Source of the DNA: Streptomyces griseoluteus
GTDB lineage: Bacteria > Actinomycetota > Actinomycetes > Streptomycetales > Streptomycetaceae
Assembly: GCA_000717735.1 (NCBI GenBank)
Contig: JOBE01000054.1
Coordinates: 1 to 43,922, forward strand
DNA length: 43,922 bases
Reading direction: 5' to 3'
The notes below the pieces were generated by a model that worked only from the letters and a program-made list of their open reading frames with translations, did no database searches and was not told the DNA's origin. Made by a program: the position numbers and the translations under genes. Shown piece after piece: positions 1 to 7,082 of this stretch (positions are counted from its first letter, which is position 1; every line of letters begins with the position of its first letter).

Positions 1-69
1 GGCCGGGGCTAGGGGCCGATGGGCGCGCGCCCGCCGCGCGCCGCCGGATTGTGATGCGCCCCCGCCACC

Positions 70-116
70 GGTTTGCGGGCAGGCGTTCCGCACGGCGGAA
101 CGGGTGGGCACAAACC
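70..116. repeat. Stem-loop repeat unit A
   Basis: Outer arms GGTTTG (70-75) and CAAACC (111-116) are complementary. An inner 7-bp stem GTTCCGC (85-91) / GCGGAAC (95-101) closes on a 3-nt loop. Purine-rich strands lie between the two stems. Reverse-complemented unit B (191-237) has the same layout and the shared blocks GGGCA and GGGTGGGCACAA, so the two are inverted copies of one repeat family. The stems differ by compensatory changes. Intergenic, with no coding function seen. Confidence 0.75.
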
Positions 117-190
117 GGCCACCGGCCTGCACACGGGTACGGCCCCGGGGGCACAGGACGCAGGGAGCGGAGGCACCGCAAGGGCGCCGT

Positions 191-237
191 CCGTTGTGCC
201 CACCCGTCCCGTCCAGCGGGACGATTGCCCACAACGG
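191..237. repeat. Stem-loop repeat unit B (inverted copy of unit A)
   Basis: Outer arms CCGTTGT (191-197) and ACAACGG (231-237) pair perfectly. The inner stem is GTCCCG (206-211) / CGGGAC (217-222). Relative to unit A, one inner pair changes from T-A to C-G and the three outermost pairs change together, so pairing is kept. This argues that the fold is under selection, or was at the time of spread. Confidence 0.75.
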
Positions 238-361
238 CAGGGCGAGGCCACCAGCCCCCGGCAGGGTTTCGGGAAGGGGCGGGGTGGGGGTCTAAACGGC
301 ATGGCCGGCATCAGGGCCTGGCAGGTCTCCGCGGAGCCGGCCGGGATCCGCCGGACAAGCC

Positions 362-1309
362 TCAGCCTCGCGTCAGTGAGAGGAGGTCTCGGGCCGGGCC
401 CGTGGGGCGGTGGCCCGTCGGCCAGACCGCGCGGAGGTCCCGGCGGAGGAGGACCCCCTCCACGGGGATGGCCACCAGCCGGCGCGAGCCCAGCTCCTCC
501 GCGACGGCGAGTTCGCTGAGGACGGCCGGCCCGGCCCCGCTGACGGCGGCCGCCTTCACCGCCGTCGTCGAGGCGAGTTCGAGCAGCGGCTGCGCGAGGC
601 CGCCGTGGCCGGAGAGCGCCGCGTCCAGGACCTGCCGGGTACCGGAGCCGCGTTCCCGCAGGACCAGCGGCGTCGCGGCCAGCTCCGCCGGGTCGAGCGG
701 GCCGCGCCGCCGGGCCCACGGGTGCGAGGGCGCGGCGACGATCGCGAGCCGGTCGTGGGCGACGACCACCCCGTCCAGGCCGTCGGGCACGGCGAGCCCC
801 TCCACGAAGCCGATGTCCGCCTCGTTGGCGAGGAGCCGTTCCGCGACCACCGCCGAGTTGCCCGCCTGGAGCGACACGGCCGTGTCGGGGCGCTCGGCGC
901 GCAGGGCGATGAGCCAGCCCGGCAGCAGGTACTCGGCGATCGTCATGGACGCGGCCACCCGCAGCCGTGAGTCCCGCCGTCCGCGCAGGGCCTGCGCGCC
1001 CGCGTCGAAGGCCTCGGCCGCCTCCACGATCCGCCGCGCCCAGTCGGTGACGAGGGCGCCCGCGTCGGTGAGCCGTGAGCCGCGCGGCGAGCGGTCGACG
1101 AGGGCCACGCCGAGCTGCCGCTCCATGGAGCGGATGCGGCTGCTGGCGGCCGGCTGGGTGATGCCGACCTCGCGGGCGGCGGCCCCGAGGCTCCCGTACC
1201 GGGCGACGGCGAGGAGCAGCTCGAGCGCGCCGAGGTCCGGGACCCGGTGGTGGAGCTGGCCCCTGGCTTCGGCCCCGTACGTCTCGTCGCCCCGCGCTTC
1301 CCTGCTCAT
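362..1309 (-). CDS. LysR-family transcriptional regulator
   Basis: A 315-residue LysR-type regulator. The N-terminal winged helix-turn-helix covers about residues 26-84, with the family pattern LELLLAVARYGSLGAAAREVGITQPAAS followed by a linker helix (this pattern is residues 29-56, split here only for recognition). The rest is a two-lobed effector-binding domain. It is divergent from the TDT transporter gene that starts at 1380, which is the usual LysR arrangement for control of a neighbour and of itself. A perfect palindrome lies between the two starts. The ligand is unknown. The ribosome binding site before the ATG is weak, so an internal start near residue 26 cannot be excluded. Confidence 0.9.
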   Translation of the reverse strand: MSREARGDETYGAEARGQLHHRVPDLGALELLLAVARYGSLGAAAREVGITQPAASSRIRSMERQLGVALVDRSPRGSRLTDAGALVTDWARRIVEAAEAFDAGAQALRGRRDSRLRVAASMTIAEYLLPGWLIALRAERPDTAVSLQAGNSAVVAERLLANEADIGFVEGLAVPDGLDGVVVAHDRLAIVAAPSHPWARRRGPLDPAELAATPLVLRERGSGTRQVLDAALSGHGGLAQPLLELASTTAVKAAAVSGAGPAVLSELAVAEELGSRRLVAIPVEGVLLRRDLRAVWPTGHRPTGPARDLLSLTRG

Positions 1310-1317
1310 AAACCCAG

Positions 1318-1332
1318 CTTATGACGTCATAG
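1318..1332. promoter_or_regulatory. Candidate LysR operator (palindrome)
   Basis: TATGACGTCATA (1320-1331) is a perfect 12-bp palindrome extended as CTTATGACGTCATAG, and it contains the T-N11-A spacing typical of LysR sites. It sits directly upstream of the LysR start and about 50 bp upstream of the transporter start, in the divergent promoter region. Binding by the adjacent LysR protein is inferred. Confidence 0.5.
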
Positions 1333-1379
1333 CCGCAAGATCCCTGGTGGGGGCCGGTGAACCGGGCGACGGTGGAGGC

Positions 1380-2552
1380 ATGGCAAGCCACGCACCTCTC
1401 CTTCCGGCCCTCCGCGCCACCACCCCCGGCGCCCGGCCGACCGCCTCCCCGGACCGTTCCGTCCGTCACCTCGGACCGAACTGGTACGCCTCCGTCATGG
1501 GTACGGCCATCGTGGCCAACGCCGGCGCCGGCCTCCCGCTGGACGTCCCCGGCCTCCGCACGTTCTGCGCGGCGGTCTGGGTACTGTCGCTCGCGATGCT
1601 GATCGTCCTGGTCGCCGCCCGCGCGGCGCACTGGCTGCACCACCGCGACCAGGCCCGCGCCCATCTCATGGACCCTGCCATGGCGCCGTTCTACGGCTGT
1701 CTCTCCATGGCACTGCTCGCCGTCGGCGGCGGAGCGTTGATCGTGGGCCGGGACTGGATCGGGCTCCCGGCGGCCGTGGCGCTCGACGCCGTCCTGTTCA
1801 CCGCCGGCACGGTCGTCGGCCTGGTGGCGGCGGTGGCCGTCCCGTACCTGATGGTGGTGCACCACCGGATCGAGAGCGCGTCCCCGGTGTGGCTGCTGCC
1901 GGTCGTGGCGCCCATGGTGTCCGCCGCGCTCGGCCCGCTGCTGGTGCCCCATCTGCCTGCCGGGCAGGCGCAGGAGACGCTGCTGATCGCCTGCTGGGCG
2001 ATGTTCGGCGTCAGTCTGCTCGCGACCCTGATCATGCTGCCCCTGGTGTTCGGGCGTCTCGTGACCGGCGGCCCGCTGCCCCTCGCACTCACCCCCACCC
2101 TCTTCCTCGTCCTCGGCCCGCTCGGCCAGTCGACGACCGCCGCGAACACGTTCGCCGACGTGGCACCGGGCGTCCTGCCCGCCCCGTACGCGCACGGCTT
2201 CGCCGCCCTCGCCGTTCTCTACGGCGTGCCCGTCATGGGCTTCGCGCTGCTGTGGCTGGCCCTCGCCGGGGCGATGGTGCTGCGGGCCCGCCGGCGGGGC
2301 ATGGGCTTCGCGATGACCTTCTGGGCGTTCACCTTCCCCGTCGGGACCTGTGTCACCGGCGCCGAGGGGCTCGCCCGGCACACCGGCCTCGCCGCGTTCC
2401 GGTGGCTCGCGATCGGCCTGTACGTGTTCCTCGTCGCGGCCTGGCTGGTGGCCGGATCCCGCACCCTGCGGGGCCTGTTCAGCGGTGCGCTGCTCGCAGG
2501 GCCCGTGCCAGTGCCCGCGGCGCCTCGGCCAGGGACGGCCCGTACCAGGTGA
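1380..2552 (+). CDS. TDT/SLAC1-TehA family transporter
   Basis: A 390-residue integral membrane protein with about ten hydrophobic segments. It opens after a 30-40 residue cytoplasmic leader with the family signature GPNWYASVMGTAIVANAG. This identifies the tellurite-resistance/dicarboxylate transporter (TDT) superfamily, which includes TehA, SLAC1 anion channels, Mae1 malate permease and Ssu1 sulfite exporters. The substrate cannot be deduced. The divergent LysR gene is the likely regulator. The start is uncertain: GGAGG lies only one base before the ATG at 1380, and a second in-frame ATG is at 1498. The 3' end overlaps the convergent BtuF-like gene by 74 bp. Confidence 0.85.
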   Translation: MASHAPLLPALRATTPGARPTASPDRSVRHLGPNWYASVMGTAIVANAGAGLPLDVPGLRTFCAAVWVLSLAMLIVLVAARAAHWLHHRDQARAHLMDPAMAPFYGCLSMALLAVGGGALIVGRDWIGLPAAVALDAVLFTAGTVVGLVAAVAVPYLMVVHHRIESASPVWLLPVVAPMVSAALGPLLVPHLPAGQAQETLLIACWAMFGVSLLATLIMLPLVFGRLVTGGPLPLALTPTLFLVLGPLGQSTTAANTFADVAPGVLPAPYAHGFAALAVLYGVPVMGFALLWLALAGAMVLRARRRGMGFAMTFWAFTFPVGTCVTGAEGLARHTGLAAFRWLAIGLYVFLVAAWLVAGSRTLRGLFSGALLAGPVPVPAAPRPGTARTR

Positions 2553-3195
2553 GCAGGCGCCCGTCGACGAGCGCGGCGGCGGTCCCGGGGAACGCCTCGG
2601 GGCCGTCGTCCAGTGTGAAGCGGTACGGCTCGTCGGGCAGGACGACCAGGTCGGGCGCGGCGGACCTGAGTTCGTCGAGCGGGAGGCGCGGATAGCGCTC
2701 CGGGTGGTCCGCGTACAGGTTGCGGACCCCGAGGCGGGCGAGCAGGTCGCCGGCGAAGGTGTCGCGGCCGAGGACCATCCATGGGCGGCGCCAGATCGGC
2801 ACGACCGCCGTGCACGTCCCCGCCTGAGTCAGCGCGTCCCATGCCGCCTCGGCCTCGTCGAGCCAGCGGGGCCGCCGGGGTGCGCCGCAGGCGGCGAGGA
2901 CCCGTTCCAGCTCCCGGAGGGCCTGGTCGAGGGTGCGGATCTCGGTGACGAGGACGTCGAGTCCCGCGGCCCGTAGCGCGGCGATGTCGGGGGCCCGGTT
3001 CTCCTCCTCGTTGGCGAGGACGAGGTCGGGGCGGAGGGCCGTGATCGCGGGGACGTCCGGGTTCTTGGTGCCGCCGACGCGTACGACGTCGAGGTCGGCG
3101 GGGTGCGTGCACCAGTCGGTGGCGCCGACGAGGACGCCGGGCGCGGTGACGGCGACGGTCTCGGTAAGCGAGGGCACGAGGGAGACGACCCTCAT
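2479..3195 (-). CDS. BtuF-like helical-backbone metal/cobalamin receptor, no signal peptide
   Basis: A 238-residue protein of the ABC-type substrate-binding (helical backbone metal receptor) fold related to BtuF and FecB. Motifs are SLVPSLTETV (5-14), TDWCTHP with Cys29, RPDLVLANEEENR (55-67) and WRRPWMVLGRDTFAGDLLARLG (around residues 133-155, the second-lobe signature). It starts directly with strand MRVVSLVPS, without a signal peptide or lipobox, so it is probably cytoplasmic and not a conventional import receptor. The gene follows the XRE-cupin gene on the same strand. Its ATG overlaps the TGA of the last of three minicistrons (3192-3246), suggesting translational coupling. No permease or ATPase is adjacent. 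The ligand is unknown. Confidence 0.8.
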   Translation of the reverse strand: MRVVSLVPSLTETVAVTAPGVLVGATDWCTHPADLDVVRVGGTKNPDVPAITALRPDLVLANEEENRAPDIAALRAAGLDVLVTEIRTLDQALRELERVLAACGAPRRPRWLDEAEAAWDALTQAGTCTAVVPIWRRPWMVLGRDTFAGDLLARLGVRNLYADHPERYPRLPLDELRSAAPDLVVLPDEPYRFTLDDGPEAFPGTAAALVDGRLLTWYGPSLAEAPRALARALRAAHR

Positions 3196-3212
3196 CGTGG
3201 TGGAGTCCTCAT
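3192..3212 (-). CDS. Minicistron 3 (MRTPPR)
   Basis: Six codons, ending in the TGA at 3194-3192 that overlaps the ATG (3195-3193) of the BtuF-like gene. It is the last link between the regulator gene and the binding-protein gene. Confidence 0.35.
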   Translation of the reverse strand: MRTPPR

Positions 3213-3229
3213 CGCGTGGGGGTCCTCAT
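3209..3229 (-). CDS. Minicistron 2 (MRTPTR)
   Basis: Six codons. The ATG overlaps the stop of minicistron 1 and the TGA overlaps the ATG of minicistron 3, giving ATGA junctions on both sides. Its GATGAGGA start doubles as a possible ribosome binding site for the next ATG. Confidence 0.35.
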   Translation of the reverse strand: MRTPTR

Positions 3230-3246
3230 CGCGTCCGCGTCCTCAT
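3226..3246 (-). CDS. Minicistron 1 (MRTRTR)
   Basis: The ATG at 3246 overlaps the TGA stop of the XRE-cupin gene (ATGA). Six codons then run to a TGA that overlaps the next ATG. The sequence is direct; translation is not shown. Its role is probably to pass ribosomes downstream rather than to make a functional peptide. Confidence 0.35.
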   Translation of the reverse strand: MRTRTR

Positions 3247-3794
3247 TCGACCTCGGCCTCGACGTGCTCGGCGACGGCGACGACGAGGAGGCGGGTGCCC
3301 GCTTCGGTGGCGCGCCAGCGGTGGCGTACCCCGCCGGAGAGGTAGAGGGTGTCACCGCGGCCCAGCCGGTACGCGCGGCCCTCGGCCTCGACCTCGGCGG
3401 CGCCGTCGGCCACGTACAGCAGCTCGTCGTTCCGGTGCTGGAACTCCCGTCCCGCGTCCTGCTCGCCGGTGAACTCCAGGGCGTGCAGCTGGTGCCGGCC
3501 CCTGACGAGCGCCCGGACGCCCGCCGGCAGGACCGGGGAGTGCTCGTCCGACCGTACGACGTCGACGGTACGGGAGGCCTCTGCGGCGGCCAGGAGTTCG
3601 CCGACCGTGGTCTCCAGAGCCTCGGCGAGGAGCTCCAGGGAGCGGCGGCTCGGGCGGGCCCGGTCGTTCTCGACCTGGCTGAGGAAGGGCACGGAGAGGC
3701 TGCTGCGGGACGAGACGACGGCCAGGGTGAGCTGGAGCGCTCTGCGTCGCCTCTTGACGGCCGCGCCCACGCGGGGTGCTTCCTTCTCGTCCAT
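3243..3794 (-). CDS. XRE-family regulator with C-terminal cupin domain
   Basis: A 183-residue protein. The N-terminal helix-turn-helix is at about 11-67 and includes SLSVPFLSQVENDRARPSRRSL (33-54, the recognition-helix and following region). The C-terminal small-molecule-binding cupin is at about 98-178, with candidate metal or ligand residues H120, E124 and H158 within the HRNDELLYVADG and GDTLYLSGGVRHRW segments. This architecture belongs to the PuuR/SutR-like class of regulators that sense small metabolites. A strong site GGGAGGGAG precedes the ATG at 3794. The downstream BtuF-like gene is probably co-transcribed. It lies just after the terminator of the betaine transporter genes, so it has its own promoter. 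The ligand is unknown. Confidence 0.88.
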   Translation of the reverse strand: MDEKEAPRVGAAVKRRRRALQLTLAVVSSRSSLSVPFLSQVENDRARPSRRSLELLAEALETTVGELLAAAEASRTVDVVRSDEHSPVLPAGVRALVRGRHQLHALEFTGEQDAGREFQHRNDELLYVADGAAEVEAEGRAYRLGRGDTLYLSGGVRHRWRATEAGTRLLVVAVAEHVEAEVE

Positions 3795-3885
3795 GTCGGC
3801 TCCCTCCCTGGTGCGTCGTGCGTACCCCCGTACCGGGCGGTTACCTGCACCTTACGCAGCTTTGGGGTGGGGTTTCGCGTCGTGA

Positions 3886-3931
3886 CGAAAAGGGGTGGCC
3901 GCCGAACACGTTCGGCGACCACCCCTTTTCG
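3886..3931 (-). terminator. Terminator of the betaine transporter operon
   Basis: A long near-perfect hairpin runs from CGAAAAGGGGTGG to CCACCCCTTTTCG, with a second paired block CGCCGAA/TTCGGCG and a short loop. It lies 29 bp beyond the stop of the permease-receptor fusion gene. The A/T outer arms give a T-run at the 3' side on either strand. Confidence 0.85.
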
Positions 3932-3959
3932 GACAGGAGTCGATTCCTCCGCACCGGCG

Positions 3960-5774
3960 CTACTGCGGAGCGAGCTTCTCCGCCAGGCCGGGATTGCGGT
4001 CCAGCCAGTCGCGGACGGCCCGCTGCTCCTTGCCCTTGCCCGTCTGCTGGATGACGGCCTCCAGGTCCGTGAGCTGCTTCTCGGTCAGCTCGAAGTCCTT
4101 GAGCCAGGCTCCGACCTCGGGGTTCTCCTCGGCGAATCCCTTGCGGGCGAGCGTGTGGACACCGTCGCCCTTGCCCCAGGACTCCTTGGGGTCGTCGAGC
4201 TTCTTCAGGTCGTGGGCGGCGTAGGCCCAGTGCGGGGACCAGAGGGTGACGACGACCGGTTCCTTGCGCTCGTACGCGCGCTTCAGCTCGGCGAGCATGC
4301 CGGGCGTGGAGCCGTCGACGACCTCGTACTCGCCCTCGAGGCCGTACTCCTTGAGGACCTTGTCCTTGAGGATGCCCATCATTCCGGCGCTGGGCTCGAT
4401 GCCGACGATCCGGCCCTTGAACTGGCCCGCCTTGCCCTTGAGGTCGGCGAGGGAGTCGACGCCCTTCACGTAGGAGGGGACGGAGAGCTCCAGGGAGGTG
4501 GGGCCGTACCAGGAGCCGAGGTCCTCCAGCTTGTTCTTGTACTTCTCCCAGTACTGGGCGTGGGTGACGGGGAGCCAGGCGTCGGTCTGGAAGTCGAGCT
4601 GGCCGCCGGCCAGGCCCGTGTAGAGCGCGCCGGCCTCCAGCTGCTTGGTCTCGACCTCGTAGCCCCGGCGCTCGAGCAGCTCCTTCCAGAGGTACGTGGA
4701 GGCGATGCCCTCGTCCCAGGGGATGTAGCCGATGCTGATCTTCTTGCCGTGGCCGCCGTTCTTCCCCGAGGCGGCGGTGGATGTCGCGCCGCCGGAGCCG
4801 CCGAGGAAGCCCGTGCCGCCGGCGACGAGCGCGAGGACGACGACGCCGACGAGCGCGGTGACGGGCTGCGGGCGGTGGGCCCAGAGCTTCGCCCCGGGCC
4901 GCTTGGCGCTCAGCGCCGCGCGGGCCTTGGCTGCGGCGCGGCGGCCCAGCGGGGAGACCTGGCGGCCGAGGGCGCCGGTCATCCGGTCCAGGTACATGGC
5001 GAGGACGACGATGGACACGCCCGCCTCGAAGCCGAGGCCGATGTCGACGTTGCCGATGGCGCGGTAGACGGCTCCGCCGAGTCCGCCGCCGCCGACCATG
5101 CCGGCGATGACGACCATGGAGAGGCCCAGCATGATGACCTGGTTGACGCCGGCCATGATCGTGGGCAGGGCGAGCGGGAGCTGCACACGGAGCAGCGTGT
5201 TCCGCGGGGTGGTACCGAAGGCCTCGGCCGCCTCGACGAGTTCGCCGTCGACCTGCCGGATGCCCAGCTCGGTCATGCGGACGCCCGGAGGCAGCGCGAA
5301 GATGATGGTGGCGATGATGCCGGGGACCACGCCGACGCCGAAGAAGATGATGCCCGGGATGAGGTAGACCATCGCCGGCATGGTCTGCATGAAGTCGAGG
5401 ACCGGCCGCAGGACGGCGCTGACGGTCTTCGAGCGGGCCGCCCAGATGCCGAGCGGCACGGCGATCACCAGGGTCACCAGGGTGGCGACGAGGACGAGCG
5501 ACAGCGTCGCCATGGCCTCGTCCCAGAGCTGGACGGAGTCGACGAGCGCGAATCCGGCGAAGGCGAGGACACCGGCGGCCAGACCGCGCAGCCACCAGGC
5601 GACGACGGCGAGGATGCCCGCGAAGAGCAGCGGCTGGGGCGCGGAGAGGACGGCGTCGATGCCGTCGTAGAGACCGGTGACGCCGGTGCTGACGGCGTCG
5701 AAGAGCCAGGAGAACTGGGCCTGGAGCCAGTCGACGGAGCTGTCGACCCACTCGCCGAGGGGAAGCTTAGGCAT
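3960..5774 (-). CDS. Glycine betaine-type ABC transporter permease/substrate-binding fusion
   Basis: A 604-residue fusion. Residues about 1-275 form a ProW/OpuAB-like permease with several membrane segments and the EAA loop (EAAEAFGTTPRNTLLRVQLP, 181-200) that contacts the ATPase. A further membrane anchor at about 304-326 leads into a substrate-binding domain of OpuAC/ProX type (344-604; ISIGYIPWDEGIAST, QTDAWLPVTHAQYW, LWSPHWAYAAHDLKKL with the aromatic residues used to cage quaternary amines). Permease-receptor fusion is known in OpuA-type importers such as that of Lactococcus. It probably imports glycine betaine or a related compatible solute for osmoprotection. The ATG overlaps the end of the ATPase gene by 8 bp, and a terminator follows. 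Confidence 0.92.
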   Translation of the reverse strand: MPKLPLGEWVDSSVDWLQAQFSWLFDAVSTGVTGLYDGIDAVLSAPQPLLFAGILAVVAWWLRGLAAGVLAFAGFALVDSVQLWDEAMATLSLVLVATLVTLVIAVPLGIWAARSKTVSAVLRPVLDFMQTMPAMVYLIPGIIFFGVGVVPGIIATIIFALPPGVRMTELGIRQVDGELVEAAEAFGTTPRNTLLRVQLPLALPTIMAGVNQVIMLGLSMVVIAGMVGGGGLGGAVYRAIGNVDIGLGFEAGVSIVVLAMYLDRMTGALGRQVSPLGRRAAAKARAALSAKRPGAKLWAHRPQPVTALVGVVVLALVAGGTGFLGGSGGATSTAASGKNGGHGKKISIGYIPWDEGIASTYLWKELLERRGYEVETKQLEAGALYTGLAGGQLDFQTDAWLPVTHAQYWEKYKNKLEDLGSWYGPTSLELSVPSYVKGVDSLADLKGKAGQFKGRIVGIEPSAGMMGILKDKVLKEYGLEGEYEVVDGSTPGMLAELKRAYERKEPVVVTLWSPHWAYAAHDLKKLDDPKESWGKGDGVHTLARKGFAEENPEVGAWLKDFELTEKQLTDLEAVIQQTGKGKEQRAVRDWLDRNPGLAEKLAPQ

Positions 5775-6819
5775 GGGCGGTCACCTCCCGGCCGGCGAGG
5801 CCGCCCAGTGCGGCGAGAAGCCGTTCCTGCGGTACGACTCCGAGGACGGAGCCGTCGGTGTCCTCGACGGTCACGGGGTGCGGGGCCAGCGCGGCCACGG
5901 CGCACAGGTCGGCGACGAGCATGTCGGGTCCGACGGCCTGGCAGCCGCAGTCCGCGGGGCAGTCGGCCGGGACGGCGCCGTCGGTCATGACGGCGGCGGC
6001 GGTGAGCACCCGGGAGCGGTCGACGTCCTGGATGAAGGAGGCGACGTAGTCGTCGGCGGGCCTGACGAGGATGTCCTCCGCGGTGCCGAGCTGCACGATC
6101 CGGCCGTCGCGCATGACGGCGATCCGGTCGCCGAGGCGCATGGCCTCGTTGAGGTCGTGGGTGATGAAGACGATCGTCTTCTTCAGCCGCTGCTGGAGGA
6201 CGAGGAGCTGGTCCTGCATGTCGCGGCGGATCAGCGGGTCGAGCGCGCTGAAGGACTCGTCCATGAGGAGCAGGTCGGCGTCGGTGGCGAGGGCGCGGGC
6301 GAGGCCGACGCGCTGCTGCATGCCGCCGGACAGCTCGTCGGGCCAGGACTTCTCCCAGCCGGCGAGGCCGCACAGTTCGAGGGCCTCGGTGGCGCGGGTC
6401 TCGCGCTCGGCGCGCGGGACGCCCTGCACCTCCAGGCCGTAGGCGGCGTTCTCCAGAACGTTCCGGTGCGGGAACAGCGCGAAGTGCTGGAAGACCATGC
6501 TGATCTTCGTGGCGCGGACGGTGCGCAGCTCGCGGGGGGAGAGCGCGGTCAGGTCGCGGCCGTCGAAGAGGACCCGCCCGGCGGTGGGCTCGAGCAGGCC
6601 GTTGAGCATGCGCAGAAGGGTGGACTTGCCGGAACCCGAGAGCCCCATCACGACGAAGATCTGACCGGGTTCGACGGTGAAGCCGGCGTCCACGACGGCT
6701 GCTGTCGTCCCCTCGGCGCGCAGCTCCTCGCGGTCGGCGCCGTCGGCGAGCCTGCGGACGGCTTCGTCGGGTCGTCTGCCGAACACCTTGTACAGGTGAT
6801 CGGCCTGGAGCCTGGACAC
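5767..6819 (-). CDS. proV: Glycine betaine/proline ABC transporter ATP-binding protein
   Basis: A 350-residue ATPase of the ProV/OpuAA family: Walker A GLSGSGKST (59-67), signature LSGGMQQ (163-169), Walker B LLLMDE (183-188), His loop FITHDLNEA (around 218-226). The C-terminal part carries a CBS-type regulatory module, which in this family senses ionic strength. It is unusually Cys-rich (C287, C291, C293). The GTG start at 6819 follows GTGAGG at a good distance. A longer frame to 6987 exists, but its extra residues are Arg/Pro-rich and unlike the family. It is first gene of a two-gene operon with the permease-receptor fusion. Confidence 0.92.
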   Translation of the reverse strand: MSRLQADHLYKVFGRRPDEAVRRLADGADREELRAEGTTAAVVDAGFTVEPGQIFVVMGLSGSGKSTLLRMLNGLLEPTAGRVLFDGRDLTALSPRELRTVRATKISMVFQHFALFPHRNVLENAAYGLEVQGVPRAERETRATEALELCGLAGWEKSWPDELSGGMQQRVGLARALATDADLLLMDESFSALDPLIRRDMQDQLLVLQQRLKKTIVFITHDLNEAMRLGDRIAVMRDGRIVQLGTAEDILVRPADDYVASFIQDVDRSRVLTAAAVMTDGAVPADCPADCGCQAVGPDMLVADLCAVAALAPHPVTVEDTDGSVLGVVPQERLLAALGGLAGREVTAHA

Positions 6820-6910
6820 ATATACCTCACGGGTAGCAATGAAGAACGGCCCCACCACCCCCGCGCGGCCGGGCCGTGGAGCGGGCGGGATCGGCCCGCG
6901 GGCCCGTCGC

Positions 6911-6941
6911 GTACGGGATTCCTTTTCGTTGAATCCCGTAC
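6911..6941 (-). promoter_or_regulatory. Hairpin in the leader region of the betaine operon
   Basis: GTACGGGATT (6911-6920) and AATCCCGTAC (6932-6941) form a perfect 10-bp stem with an 11-nt T-rich loop, about 90 bp upstream of the ATPase start. It could be an operator or an RNA element in the 5' leader. Its function is not established. Confidence 0.45.
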
Positions 6942-7082
6942 CGGGTTCCGCTCCGGGCTCGCGCATGCCCGGGTTCGCAGGGTGCAAACGGAAAGGTGAC
7001 GGGGGTCACCCCCGAGGGGGCGGCAGGTGAAGGCGCCTGTCGCTCGGAGGGCGCTGTCGGTGGGGTGCGGCATGATCGGGGT

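Larger units (their letters stand above)
1..361. other. Intergenic region at window edge
   Basis: No convincing gene is seen here. Open frames on both strands lack family features and look like GC-rich noise. The region holds the two stem-loop repeats at 70-116 and 191-237. It lies downstream of the leftward LysR gene, so one of the hairpins could serve as its terminator. Confidence 0.6.
3180..3247 (-). repeat. Four tandem 17-bp units joining two genes
   Basis: Read on the minus strand, four 17-bp units begin with (A/G)ATGAGG at 3247, 3230, 3213 and 3196. The first contains the stop codon of the XRE-cupin gene and the fourth contains the start codon of the BtuF-like gene. Units 1-3 share ATGAGGAC. 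Each unit begins an ATG whose six-codon frame ends in a TGA overlapping the ATG of the next unit. The 17-bp period equals 21 nt (six codons plus stop) minus a 4-nt ATGA overlap. Confidence 0.85.

Noticed and set aside
3216..5990. 924-codon open frame on the plus strand opposite the betaine transporter
   Set aside because: Asp/Glu/Gly-rich composition without domains, as expected for the antisense of a GC-rich gene. The minus strand carries clear ABC transporter motifs.
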